This document shows, piece after piece, positions 8,860 through 17,402 of a DNA stretch of 64,000 bases. Each line of letters begins with the position of its first letter. Position 1 is the first letter of the stretch. The stretch spans positions 682,001-746,000 of the forward strand of contig NZ_CP014275.1 of assembly GCF_001578105.1 (NCBI RefSeq). The letters are read 5' to 3'. The translations under genes were made by a program, and so were the position numbers. The DNA comes from Martelella sp. AD-3 (lineage in GTDB: Bacteria > Pseudomonadota > Alphaproteobacteria > Rhizobiales > Rhizobiaceae). The notes under the pieces were generated by a model. It had not been told where the DNA came from. It was given only the letters and a program-made list of their open reading frames with translations, and searched no databases.

Positions 8860-8887
8860 GTATGATATTCTTTCATTGATATCATAC
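8860..8887. promoter_or_regulatory. NikR-type operator upstream of the nickel ABC importer
   Basis: The sequence fits the NikR consensus exactly: GTATGA at 8860-8865, 16 nt, TCATAC at 8882-8887, embedded in a longer perfect inverted repeat with 10-bp arms (8859-8868 and 8879-8888). It lies 49 bp before the start of the ABC operon. NikR with bound nickel represses nik operons from such a site. It contains TATGAT, a possible -10 element. The rest of the 8519-8935 gap shows no gene; a TTGACA at 8817-8822 has no well-placed partner. Confidence 0.88.
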
Positions 8888-8935
8888 TTCTTCATGATAG
8901 CGTATGCGCCAATGAGCGGTCGAAGAGGAGCAATG

Positions 8936-10513
8936 ATGATCGGGAAGACCACTGCAAGGCTTGCAGCGACAGCGGTAGCCGCTGTGGCGATGTTCTCCGC
9001 CGGCGCACCGGCATCCGCCAAGTCGGAACTGATCCTTGCCATCGGCGGAGAGCCGGACAATGGCTATGATCCCCTGCTCGGGTGGGGCCGCTACGGTCAT
9101 CCGCTGTTCCAGTCGACCCTCCTGAAACGCGACGCCGATCTCAACACCGTGCCGGACCTCGCCACCGAATGGGCGCTTTCCGACGACCGCAAGGTGTGGA
9201 CGATCAAACTGCGCCCCGATGTCTTCTTTTCCGATGGAACGCCGCTGGCGGCGGAAGATGTCGCCTTCACCTTCAACGAGGCGGCAACCGCGGGCGGCGC
9301 GCTGGATCTGACGGTGATGGACAGGGCCGAAGCCGTCAATGACAGCACGGTGAAAATCTATCTCAATCGCCCCTGGGTTACATTTTCGGAAAATTTCTAT
9401 TCGCTCGGTGTCGTGCCGTCGCAGGAATATGGCCCTGGTTATGCCCGCCAGCCGGTCGGTTCCGGCCCCTACAGGCTGGTTTCGTGGACGGAGGGAGAGC
9501 AGCTTATTGTCGAGGCCAACAGCGCATATCACGGCAGGAAACCGGCATTCGACCGCCTGACCTTCGTTTTCTCCGGAGAGGATACCAGTCTCGCGGCTGC
9601 GCGGACCGGTGATGTCGACATGGTTTCCGTGCCTGCCCTGATGGCCGATGACAGCATTGACGGCTTTGACAGGATCGTCGTGCCGTCCGTCGACAATCGC
9701 GGCCTGTCCTTCCCGATCCCCCAACCGGGTGAAGTGAATGCCGAGGGGCAGCCCGTTGGCAATGCGGTCACCTCCGATCTCGCCATCCGCCGCGCCATCA
9801 ATCTCGGCGTGGATCGTGAGCAATTGGTCGACGTTGCGCTGAATGGCTACGGCCGCCCTGCCTATGGTCCGGCTGACGGGCTGCCCTGGTCGAACCCCGA
9901 TGCGGCCGTTACCTATGATCCCGATGCCGCCCGCGCCATGCTGGATGATGCGGGATGGGTGCCCGGTGCGAACGGCATTCGGGTCCGCGACGGCGTTCGT
10001 GCCGCATTCGATGTCTATTTTCCGGCTTCGGACTCCGTGCGGCAGGCGCTTTCCATCGTGGTGAGCGAGCAATTGAAGGCGCTCGGCATCGCTGCACAGC
10101 CAAAGGGCGTGACATGGGAGCAGATCGGCCGGATCGATCATCAGCAACCCGTTATGTTCGGTTGGGGCAGTCACAGCCCCGTCGAGGTCTACAGCCTCTA
10201 CAATTCCGCCTGGGGCGGCATCGATTTCTATAATCCCGGCTATTTTGCCGACAGCACCGTCGACGGTCACTTCAGTGACGCCCAGCACGCCGAAAGCCTG
10301 GAGCAATCATATCCGCACTGGCAAGCCGCCGAGTGGGACGGGAAGACCGGGTTTTCCGCACGCGGTCTGGCCGGGTGGGCCTGGCTCGTGAACCTCGATC
10401 ATGTCTATTTCGTCAATGAATGCCTGGACGTTGGCGAGACCCAGATCGAGCCGCATGGCCATGGATGGCCGATCACGGCAATGATCGAACAGTGGACATG
10501 GACGTGTGACTGA
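8936..10513 (+). CDS. nikA: Nickel/peptide-type ABC transporter substrate-binding protein (family 5)
   Basis: Periplasmic binding protein of the DppA/OppA/NikA family. Start at the second of two adjacent ATGs (8936), 5 nt after AGGAG, giving a Sec signal peptide (MIGKTTARLAATAVAAVAM, cleavage near ASA-KS) and about 525 residues. Family-5 features: GGEPDNGYDPLLGWGR, LATEWALSDDRKVWTIKLRPDVFFSDGTPL, VGSGPYRLVSW, and the DLAIRRAINLGVDRE segment. The C-terminus has HGHGWPIT, possible metal-ligand histidines. Nickel specificity is inferred from the NikR operator upstream and the urease operon nearby, not from close NikA similarity, so a nickel-chelate or metallophore substrate is also possible. Confidence 0.72.
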   Translation: MIGKTTARLAATAVAAVAMFSAGAPASAKSELILAIGGEPDNGYDPLLGWGRYGHPLFQSTLLKRDADLNTVPDLATEWALSDDRKVWTIKLRPDVFFSDGTPLAAEDVAFTFNEAATAGGALDLTVMDRAEAVNDSTVKIYLNRPWVTFSENFYSLGVVPSQEYGPGYARQPVGSGPYRLVSWTEGEQLIVEANSAYHGRKPAFDRLTFVFSGEDTSLAAARTGDVDMVSVPALMADDSIDGFDRIVVPSVDNRGLSFPIPQPGEVNAEGQPVGNAVTSDLAIRRAINLGVDREQLVDVALNGYGRPAYGPADGLPWSNPDAAVTYDPDAARAMLDDAGWVPGANGIRVRDGVRAAFDVYFPASDSVRQALSIVVSEQLKALGIAAQPKGVTWEQIGRIDHQQPVMFGWGSHSPVEVYSLYNSAWGGIDFYNPGYFADSTVDGHFSDAQHAESLEQSYPHWQAAEWDGKTGFSARGLAGWAWLVNLDHVYFVNECLDVGETQIEPHGHGWPITAMIEQWTWTCD

Positions 10514-11525
10514 ACTCCCGCTGCATTCCGCCGCCATCATGCTGACGAAACGGCTGGGACGGCTCGCCGCCGTTCTGGTCATCGTCGCGGCGGCGGCGTT
10601 CACCCTTGCCAAGCTCTCTCCCATCGATCCGGTCAATGCCTATCTCGGGATCGACATCGCACGGGTCGGCCCGGAGCAGAGGGCGCTGATTGCCGCGCGC
10701 TGGGGGCTGGACCAGCCGCCGCTTGCGCAGTTCCTCCACTGGGCCGGAAACCTTCTTCAGGGCGATCTCGGTTACTCGATGATCTACAACGCACCCGTCG
10801 CCGAGGTGATCGCCAGCCGTTTCTGGGTATCGCTGCCGCTTGTCGGCCTGGCTTGGCTCCTTTCCGGCGCGCTTGGCTTTGCGCTGGGGGTCGTCGCCGG
10901 CGCCAGTTCGGGCACTCTGCTCGATCGCGCGATCAGGCTTTACGCCTATGTTCTGGCATCCGCCCCGACGTTCTGGATCGCGATATTGCTGCTGATCATC
11001 TTTGCCGTCCTGCTTGGCTGGGCGCCGGTCTGCTGCGCGGGACCTCTCGGCGTGGTGCCGGATGACGTCACCTTCGCCGACCGGCTGCGCCATCTTGCCC
11101 TGCCGCTTGCGGCGCTGACGCTTTTCGGCGTCGCCCAGATCGCGCTTCACACCCGCGCCAAGATCATCGAAATCCTGCAAGGCGATGCGGCGCTTTACGC
11201 CCGTGCGCAAGGGGCTGGCAAATGGGACGTGGCCCTAAGGCACGGCGCCCGCAATGCGGCGCTGCCCGCCGTAACCATTCTTTTTGCCTCGCTCGGGGAA
11301 CTGTTTGGCGGATCGATACTGGCGGAGCAGGTTTTTGCCTATCCGGGGCTGGGACAGGCCGCCGTTTCCGCAGGCATCAAGGGCGATGTGCCGCTGCTTC
11401 TCGCCGTGACGCTTTTCCTCACGCTGTTTGTATCGGTCGGCAACATGATCGCCGACATGCTTTATCGGCTTGTGGACCCGCGGCTGCGCGACGAGGCCCT
11501 TTCGGCTGGAGGACAACATGGCTGA
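10506..11525 (+). CDS. nikB: ABC transporter permease, NikB/DppB type
   Basis: Inner-membrane permease of the dipeptide/nickel family. The 339-residue frame starts at GTG 10506, overlapping the binding-protein gene by 8 bp; ATG 10539 is an alternative start and would drop 11 residues. N-terminal helix, then FTLAKLSPIDPVNAYLG, a long periplasmic loop, and a C-terminal block of helices with the ATPase-docking loop AQGAGKWDVALRHGARNAALPAV (about 237-259). An unusual Cys pair lies in WAPVCCAGPLG. The overlap implies coupled translation in nikABCDE order. Confidence 0.8.
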   Translation: MTELPLHSAAIMLTKRLGRLAAVLVIVAAAAFTLAKLSPIDPVNAYLGIDIARVGPEQRALIAARWGLDQPPLAQFLHWAGNLLQGDLGYSMIYNAPVAEVIASRFWVSLPLVGLAWLLSGALGFALGVVAGASSGTLLDRAIRLYAYVLASAPTFWIAILLLIIFAVLLGWAPVCCAGPLGVVPDDVTFADRLRHLALPLAALTLFGVAQIALHTRAKIIEILQGDAALYARAQGAGKWDVALRHGARNAALPAVTILFASLGELFGGSILAEQVFAYPGLGQAAVSAGIKGDVPLLLAVTLFLTLFVSVGNMIADMLYRLVDPRLRDEALSAGGQHG

Positions 11526-12384
11526 ACTCGAGCAGCAACAGACCCTTGCCCCCCTGGTTCTGCCACGAATGGGCAACAGGATCTGGACCCTGGCTGCCGC
11601 CCTTTTCGGCTTCATGCTGATACTGCTGATACCGGTTCTGGCGGTGCTCACGGGGCCGGCTGGCGTGGCGACGGATTTTGCCGCAAGGCTTTCGCCGCCG
11701 GACTGGGCGCACTGGTTCGGAACCGACCAGATGGGACACGATCTCATGGCGCGCACGATCAAGGGGCTTCGGACGAGCCTATGGGTGGGGCTGCTTGCCT
11801 CATGCTGTTCCGTTGTCATCGCCACCGCTCTTGCCCTCGCGGCAACAACCGGCGGCCGGTGGGCGGATGCCGTCGTGTCGCTTCTGGTTGACGCGACGAT
11901 CGGGCTTCCGCATCTCGTGCTGCTCATCCTGATATGCTTTGCGCTGGGCGGCGGCCCCGTTGCCGTGACGATTGCCGTGGCGCTCACGCATTGGCCGCGC
12001 CTGACGCGCATCCTGCGCGCCGAAATTCTCCAGGTCAGGCAGGCCGATTATGTTGTCTCCGCGCGTCATTTCGGCAAATCGTGGGGGGAGATCACCTTCG
12101 GGCACATTCTGCCCCAGATCCTGCCGCAAATGCTGGTCGGACTGGTGCTCATGTTTCCACACGCCATTCTGCATGAGGCAAGCCTGACCTTTCTGGGGTT
12201 CGGCCTCGACCCGACCCGGCCGGCCATCGGTGTGATGCTGTCCGATTCGATGCGCTATCTGACGGCAGGCAAATGGTGGCTTGGCCTGTTTCCGGGGCTG
12301 TGCCTGCTGTTGCTCGTGCTCAGCTTTGATGCTGTCGGCAATGGCATGCGTCTTGTTCTCGATCCCCGGACGGCCCAGACGTGA
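11518..12384 (+). CDS. nikC: ABC transporter permease, NikC/DppC type
   Basis: Second permease subunit. The ATG at 11518 is preceded by GGAGG and overlaps the upstream gene by 8 bp; the product has 288 residues. It shows the DppC-type features: an N-terminal helix, the periplasmic HWFGTDQMGHDLMARTIKGLRTSLWVG motif (the usual LGTDxxGRDxxSR), and the docking loop ARHFGKSWGEITFGHILPQI followed by EASLTFLGFGLDPTRPAIGVML. Pairs with the preceding NikB-type subunit. Confidence 0.82.
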   Translation: MAELEQQQTLAPLVLPRMGNRIWTLAAALFGFMLILLIPVLAVLTGPAGVATDFAARLSPPDWAHWFGTDQMGHDLMARTIKGLRTSLWVGLLASCCSVVIATALALAATTGGRWADAVVSLLVDATIGLPHLVLLILICFALGGGPVAVTIAVALTHWPRLTRILRAEILQVRQADYVVSARHFGKSWGEITFGHILPQILPQMLVGLVLMFPHAILHEASLTFLGFGLDPTRPAIGVMLSDSMRYLTAGKWWLGLFPGLCLLLLVLSFDAVGNGMRLVLDPRTAQT

Positions 12385-13178
12385 CCCTGCTTTCCTTCAA
12401 CGACGTCGACGTGTCATTCCGCCGCTATTGCGGACTGCTGAAGGTCCGCGAAATGCCGGTTCTCAGCCGTATCGGCTTTTCGGTGAAGCGCGGCGAGGTG
12501 GTCGCGCTGATCGGCGCTTCCGGCGGCGGCAAGAGCCTCATTGCCCATGCGCTGTTCGGCATTTTGCCGCCCAACGCCCAGGTCAGGGGCGCTATCCATT
12601 TTGACGGGCAGCGTGTTGATGATGGCAGCCGGCCGGCGCTGCTCAGGCGGCGCATGGCACTGGTTCCGCAATCCGTCAGCCATCTCGATCCCCTGGCGCG
12701 CAGCTTTCAGCAGCTGCGCTGGGCGGCGCGCCGCGCCGGGCTTGGCGTAAAGGATGACGCGCTTATGGCGGTGCTGGCGCAATTCGGGCTCGGCGCGGAT
12801 GCGGCGCGCGCCTTTCCCCATCAGCTTTCCGGCGGCATGGCGCGGCGCATGCTGATGGCCATCGCAACGGTTGGCGACCCGGACCTGATTGTCGCCGACG
12901 AGCCGACCAGCGGTCTTGATGACGACAACGCCGCGCGTGTTCTTTCGAAGCTCAAAGACCTGGCCGAAAACGGAAAGGGCGTACTGCTGATCACGCATTC
13001 GCTGTCGGCCGCGCTTGCCTATGCCGACAGCGTCTGTCTTGTCCGTAACGGCATGGTGGAAGGCGAGGAGCGCGCCGACGCTTTTGAAGGCAGCGGAAGG
13101 CTTCTGCGTACCGGTTATGCGCGCGCCCTCTGGCAGGCGCTGCCGCAAAACGACTTTCGGGTGGGCGACGATGCTTGA
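12381..13178 (+). CDS. nikD: ABC transporter ATP-binding protein, NikD type
   Basis: First ATPase of the importer. GTG start at 12381 overlaps the permease stop by 4 bp. Walker A is GASGGGKS (about 44-51), the Q-loop VPQSVSHLDP, the signature LSGGMARRM (about 149-157), Walker B LIVADEPTSGLD and the switch His in LLITHS. The ABC signature has SGGMAR in place of the usual SGGMxQR; all catalytic residues are present. Length 265. Confidence 0.82.
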   Translation: MTLLSFNDVDVSFRRYCGLLKVREMPVLSRIGFSVKRGEVVALIGASGGGKSLIAHALFGILPPNAQVRGAIHFDGQRVDDGSRPALLRRRMALVPQSVSHLDPLARSFQQLRWAARRAGLGVKDDALMAVLAQFGLGADAARAFPHQLSGGMARRMLMAIATVGDPDLIVADEPTSGLDDDNAARVLSKLKDLAENGKGVLLITHSLSAALAYADSVCLVRNGMVEGEERADAFEGSGRLLRTGYARALWQALPQNDFRVGDDA

Positions 13179-13758
13179 GGCGAGGAATATCCATTTTCGT
13201 TATCGCGCGCGGTCGCCGGTCCTGGACGGGATCGGTCTCGCCCTTCGTCCGGGCGAGGTCGTTGGCCTGACGGGTCCGTCCGGAGGGGGGAAATCGACGC
13301 TTGGCCGTATTCTGGCCGGCCATTACCGCCCGGCATCGGGTCAGGTTCTCGTCGATGGCGCCGGGCACCCGCGGGGCTTCAACCCGGTCCAGTATCTGCA
13401 TCAGTCGCCGGTCTTCGCCGTCAACCCGCGGTGGACGGTCGGAAAGGTTCTCGCGGAGGCCTGGCAGCCCGATGCGGAGCTGCGGCGAGCGTTCGGTGTT
13501 TCGCGCTCATGGCTTGATCGCTATCCCCACGAGATTTCGGGCGGCGAGCTGCAGCGCGTCGCCCTTTTGCGGGCCTTCGCCCCGCAAACCCGCTATCTGA
13601 TTGCCGACGAGATTTCCGCGCAGCTCGATCCCCTGACCCAGGCACAGATATGGTCCGTCTTGCTCGAACAGGCCGAAAGCCGTCGTCTTGGCGTCCTCAT
13701 CATCAGCCATGACATGCCGCTTCTCGGCCGGATTGCAGAACGCGTCGTCACCATCTGA
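13171..13758 (+). CDS. nikE: ABC transporter ATP-binding protein, NikE type (short)
   Basis: Second ATPase of the importer. The ATG at 13171 overlaps nikD by 8 bp. Walker A GPSGGGKST, Q-loop LHQSPVFAVNP, signature ISGGELQRV, Walker B YLIADEISAQLD and switch His in IISHDMP are all present. At 195 residues it is much shorter than usual NikE/DppF (about 260-320), because it lacks the C-terminal extension found in oligopeptide-type ATPases. The frame ends cleanly, so this is a compact version and not an obvious truncation. Confidence 0.8.
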   Translation: MLEARNIHFRYRARSPVLDGIGLALRPGEVVGLTGPSGGGKSTLGRILAGHYRPASGQVLVDGAGHPRGFNPVQYLHQSPVFAVNPRWTVGKVLAEAWQPDAELRRAFGVSRSWLDRYPHEISGGELQRVALLRAFAPQTRYLIADEISAQLDPLTQAQIWSVLLEQAESRRLGVLIISHDMPLLGRIAERVVTI

Positions 13759-13855
13759 CGGCCGGCCGCCAACCCGTGGCCGGCGCCGGCCGCGGCTATC
13801 TTCATGTTCCGCGGCTTTCCTGCCCCCTTGCGCCGCCTTTCGGCCCGACCGGGAT

Positions 13856-15079
13856 CTAACTCCGTTTTGCCGCAAGCCAGGCGCTGGCATCCGCGACCTC
13901 CATCGGCCTGCCGAAGAGATAGCCCTGACCGAGATGCACCCTGAGCCGAAGCAGCATGGCCCGCTCCGCTTCCGTTTCCACGCCTTCCGCGATCGTGGCG
14001 GCGCCGGTCTGCTCGGCGAAATGGACCATGCCTGCAACGAGCGCCTGCTTGGCCGGGTTCACGTCAATGTCGCGGATCAGCTCGATGTCGAGCTTCAGGA
14101 TGTCGGGCTTCATGCGGAGGAGAGCGACGAGCCCGGAAAATCCGGCGCCGACGTCATCCACCGCCGTTCTGACGCCGAGCGCTTTCAGCCGGTCCAGTTC
14201 GAAGCCCAGCCGCTCGTGGTCCTCGACGATATCATGTTCCGTTACTTCCACCACCACCCGGCTCGGGTCGGCGGCACGGATGATGTCGGAAAGCACGCCG
14301 GTCGTGATGGTTTCCGGCGAGGCGTTGACGCCGATCGTCACGTCCTGGGGAAGGTCGTTGAAAAGGGCGAGCGCCCTTGAGATCGAAAGCGATTCCAGTT
14401 CGACCCGACGCCCGATTGCGCCTGCTTCCTCATACCAGACGTTCGGCGGGCGGTACGGCTCTCCGGCAAAGCGCGACAGCGCCTCGAACTTGATCGGCGC
14501 GCCGCTTTCAAGCGAAACGATCGGTTGCAGCACGATCCGCAGCGCGTCGCCTTTGAGCGCGCTGTCGATGCGGCTTGCAGCGGCGGCTGCTTCGCTTCGT
14601 CGGCGCAGCCCGGCATTGATCTGCCGGCTGGCGAGGTTGGCGAAGGTTTCCATGATCTTCAGATCGCGCTCGCCGAGCGTCGGATGGGGGGTCGAGCGCA
14701 GACAGCAGAACATGCCGAAGACCGACCCGTCCTCGCGGTGGACGGGAACGCTCAGGTGGCTGCCGATCGGAATGTTCGCGGTGATCGGCATGGATACGGC
14801 CAGCGGATGGTCCGCCGTATCGGCCATCACGCTCGGCAGGCGTCCATCGAGAATGTGCTGGCAATAGACTTCCTGCAGGCTGAGAACAGCGCCGGGGAAG
14901 GCAATCGCTTCGAAACCCGGGGCGCTGACGGCGCGAAACACGGAATTGCCGTCGACGATTTCCGACACATAGGCAACCTGCATGTCGAAATGGGTGCGCA
15001 CGGTTTCGAGAATGAGATCGAGGGTATCTCCGTTGGCGGAAGGGCCGTCGAGTTCGAGTCTGAGGGGCAGGCGGCTCAT
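13856..15079 (-). CDS. GAF-EAL domain cyclic-di-GMP phosphodiesterase
   Basis: Two-domain signalling protein: a GAF sensor domain (about residues 18-165) and an EAL domain (about 178-405). EAL landmarks are present: FEALSRF, the Asn in VNASPETI, EVTEHD, the tandem Asp in AVDDVGAGFSGL (variant of DDFGTG), the Lys in DILKLD, AEGVET and QGYLFGRP. Hydrolysis of c-di-GMP is therefore plausible. The start at ATG 15079 (407 residues) puts the GAF domain directly at the N-terminus; an in-frame ATG at 15196 and an upstream frame to 15370 give extensions of low-complexity sequence that look noncoding. No membrane segment. It stands alone between two transport operons. Confidence 0.85.
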   Translation of the reverse strand: MSRLPLRLELDGPSANGDTLDLILETVRTHFDMQVAYVSEIVDGNSVFRAVSAPGFEAIAFPGAVLSLQEVYCQHILDGRLPSVMADTADHPLAVSMPITANIPIGSHLSVPVHREDGSVFGMFCCLRSTPHPTLGERDLKIMETFANLASRQINAGLRRRSEAAAAASRIDSALKGDALRIVLQPIVSLESGAPIKFEALSRFAGEPYRPPNVWYEEAGAIGRRVELESLSISRALALFNDLPQDVTIGVNASPETITTGVLSDIIRAADPSRVVVEVTEHDIVEDHERLGFELDRLKALGVRTAVDDVGAGFSGLVALLRMKPDILKLDIELIRDIDVNPAKQALVAGMVHFAEQTGAATIAEGVETEAERAMLLRLRVHLGQGYLFGRPMEVADASAWLAAKRS

Positions 15080-15484
15080 CGTGGTTGGCCTTTTCGCTGG
15101 GGTGGCGACCGCGTCTCCTCCCGGCAGACCACGCCCTGGCTTCGTTGTTGCCGAACCGTATCCGGGGACGCGGGTTAATATCCCTTGTCCGCTCATGCGC
15201 ACCGGTTCCGTTTGGCGACAAGTATAGGCCCGCCGGAAGCTTCGTCCAGCACCATCTCTGGTAAAACAGTGGTGATCCGGCCTGTCGCCGCCCGCCGAAC
15301 GGGCAGGTTCTCCCGGAGAGAAAACCCGCCGGGATTGGCGGCATAAAGCCACAATCGCCGAATTCTGCATAAAAATCCGTGCGGAGACGATTGTGCTGGG
15401 CTAGACAGGGCGCCTGGGTTCTTCAGTCGGCGAGGGCGCATTGCTGTCCTGCCGCTGGCCTGGAAGACGGCGTGTGACGGGTGA

Positions 15485-16078
15485 ATGATGATTTTTCTGC
15501 TGGCCGCAGTTTCAATCTTTTCGCGGGTCAACGGTCCGCTGCTGGCGCTTGGTCGGTGGACGGGCGCTGCCCTCATGGGCCTGATGGTGGTCGTCATCCT
15601 GGTGCAGGTGTTCTTCCGTTACGTCCTGAACGACGCGCTTGCCTGGACGGAGGAACTCGCCCGTTTCCTGATGCTGTGGATGGTCAGCCTGATGGCGCCG
15701 ACCGCCTTTCGGAACGGTGGCTTCATCAGCATCGACACGCTCAGGCGCTTCCTGCCGGACAGGCCGGCCGCGCTCCTCAATCTGGCCCTGCTGCTCGTGT
15801 CCGCCGTGGTTTTGTGGTGGGCCGTCACGATTGGCTGGAGCGAGACGACCGGCATTGGCGGACGCTTCACCATGCCATCGCTGATGCTCCCGACCGCGCT
15901 CGATCTCTCTGCATGGATGAAGGTGCCGCGCTCGTTCATGATGGCGTCGCTCGCAACCGGCGTCACCATGATGTTTTCCGTCAACGTCGAGCTCTTGCTT
16001 CGGCTTCTCGCAGACCTTTTCGGCGCGGGCGATCGGCTGAAGCCGCTTGCCCACGCCGTCGGGCTGGAGGGCGAATGA
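15485..16078 (+). CDS. dctQ: TRAP transporter small permease, DctQ type
   Basis: Four-helix small membrane subunit of a tripartite ATP-independent periplasmic transporter. The 197-residue product carries the DctQ core VFFRYVLNDALAWTEELARFLMLWM (about 38-62), with the FRY and W(T/S)EE motifs. Its stop overlaps the large-permease start. The 114-bp gap before it shows no clear promoter. Confidence 0.9.
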   Translation: MMIFLLAAVSIFSRVNGPLLALGRWTGAALMGLMVVVILVQVFFRYVLNDALAWTEELARFLMLWMVSLMAPTAFRNGGFISIDTLRRFLPDRPAALLNLALLLVSAVVLWWAVTIGWSETTGIGGRFTMPSLMLPTALDLSAWMKVPRSFMMASLATGVTMMFSVNVELLLRLLADLFGAGDRLKPLAHAVGLEGE

Positions 16079-17367
16079 TGCTGAGCCTGTTTTTGCCGCT
16101 TTTTCTGGTGTTCCTGTTCTGTGGCCTGCCGGTGTTCTTCGCCCTGATCGCGGCACCCGCGCTGCTTCTGTGGTTCAATGGCCAGGAGCGCGATATCGTT
16201 CTGCTCTACCGCAATGTCTATAACGGCATGGACTCCTTCCCGTTGATGGCGGTGCCCTTCTTCATGCTGGCGGGCGAACTGATGAACCGCGCCGGCATCA
16301 CCGAACGGCTGGTGGAGTTCTCCCAGGCGGTCATCGGCCATTTCCGCGCCGGCCTTGCCCATGTGAACATCCTCTCCTCCATGCTGTTTGCCGGCCTTTC
16401 GGGCTCGGCCGTTGCCGATGTTTCCGCGCTCGGCGCGATGATGATCCCGGCGATGGAAAAACAGGGCTACAGCCGCAGGTTCGCCGCCGCCGTCACCGCC
16501 GCATCCTCGATCATCGGACCGATCATTCCGCCCTCCGGGATCATGATCATCTACGCCTATGTGATGGGCGAAAGCGTTGCCGCGCTGTTTCTGGCGGGCA
16601 TCGTGCCGGGCATCCTGATCGGCGTGTCGCTGATGGTGCTCGTCCGGCTGATGGCTGACCGCGAGGGACTGCCTGCCGCGACGGAAAGGGCCGGCTGGAA
16701 GACACGCGGCGAGGCGAGCCTGAAGGCGTTCTGGCCGTTGCTTACCCCGGTCATCATCATGGGCGGCATTCTGGGCGGCGTGTTCACGCCCACGGAAGCT
16801 TCGGCGATCGCGGTGGCCTATGCCTTCTTCATCGGTTTTTTCGTGCTGCGTTCGCTTCATGTGCGCGATGTTCCGGGCATCCTGATGCGCTCCGGACTGA
16901 CCGCCTCGGTGGTGCTGCTGCTGGTCGGCGCTGCCATGGCCTTCAAGACGGTGGCCTCGCTTTCGCACACGCCGGAACTTCTCGCCTCGATCCTGCTGGG
17001 CCTGACGGAAAATCCGCTGATCCTGCTGTTTCTGATCAATATCCTGCTTTTCGTCGTCGGCATGTTTCTCGATGCCGGTCCGGCGATCATCATATTGGGG
17101 CCGATCCTGGGGCCGATTTTCCTGGATATGGGCGTTGATCCGGTTCATTTCGCCATCATCATGGCGGTCAACCTGACGGTCGGCCTGCTGACGCCGCCCA
17201 TGGGGCTGGTATTGTTCGTCACCTCATCCGTCGCGCGCCTGAGCGTCGAGACCGTGGCGCGCGCCGTGCTGCCGTTTCTCGCCGTCGAGGCCGTGATCAT
17301 CTTTCTGATCACCTATATCCCCGCGATCAGCCTGACCCTGCCGCGGCTGTTCGGATTTCTGGAGTAA
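16075..17367 (+). CDS. dctM: TRAP transporter large permease, DctM type
   Basis: The ion-coupled transport subunit. GGAGG at 16066-16070 precedes two candidate ATGs (16075 and 16078); the product has about 430 residues. Family features: VPFFMLAGELMNRAGI (about 58-73), LSGSAVADVSALGAMMIPAM, ASSIIGPIIPPSGIMIIYAY, PTEASAIAVAYAF and, near the end, NLTVGLLTPPMGLVLFVTSSVA. A dozen hydrophobic segments. Ends 35 bp before dctP. Confidence 0.93.
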   Translation: MMLSLFLPLFLVFLFCGLPVFFALIAAPALLLWFNGQERDIVLLYRNVYNGMDSFPLMAVPFFMLAGELMNRAGITERLVEFSQAVIGHFRAGLAHVNILSSMLFAGLSGSAVADVSALGAMMIPAMEKQGYSRRFAAAVTAASSIIGPIIPPSGIMIIYAYVMGESVAALFLAGIVPGILIGVSLMVLVRLMADREGLPAATERAGWKTRGEASLKAFWPLLTPVIIMGGILGGVFTPTEASAIAVAYAFFIGFFVLRSLHVRDVPGILMRSGLTASVVLLLVGAAMAFKTVASLSHTPELLASILLGLTENPLILLFLINILLFVVGMFLDAGPAIIILGPILGPIFLDMGVDPVHFAIIMAVNLTVGLLTPPMGLVLFVTSSVARLSVETVARAVLPFLAVEAVIIFLITYIPAISLTLPRLFGFLE

Positions 17368-17402
17368 ACATGCGCTATAATCAAAGCAAAGGGAGGACTG
17401 AC

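Noticed and set aside
8817-8866. TTGACA (8817-8822) with TATGAT (8861-8866) as promoter of the nickel importer
   Set aside because: The spacing of 38 bp is far from 16-18 bp, and no better -35 partner could be paired with the -10 candidates in the operator.
13761-13784. GC-rich inverted repeat GCCGGCC / GGCCGGC after nikE, considered as terminator
   Set aside because: No T-run in either direction and the arms are very GC-simple; such repeats arise by chance in this sequence.
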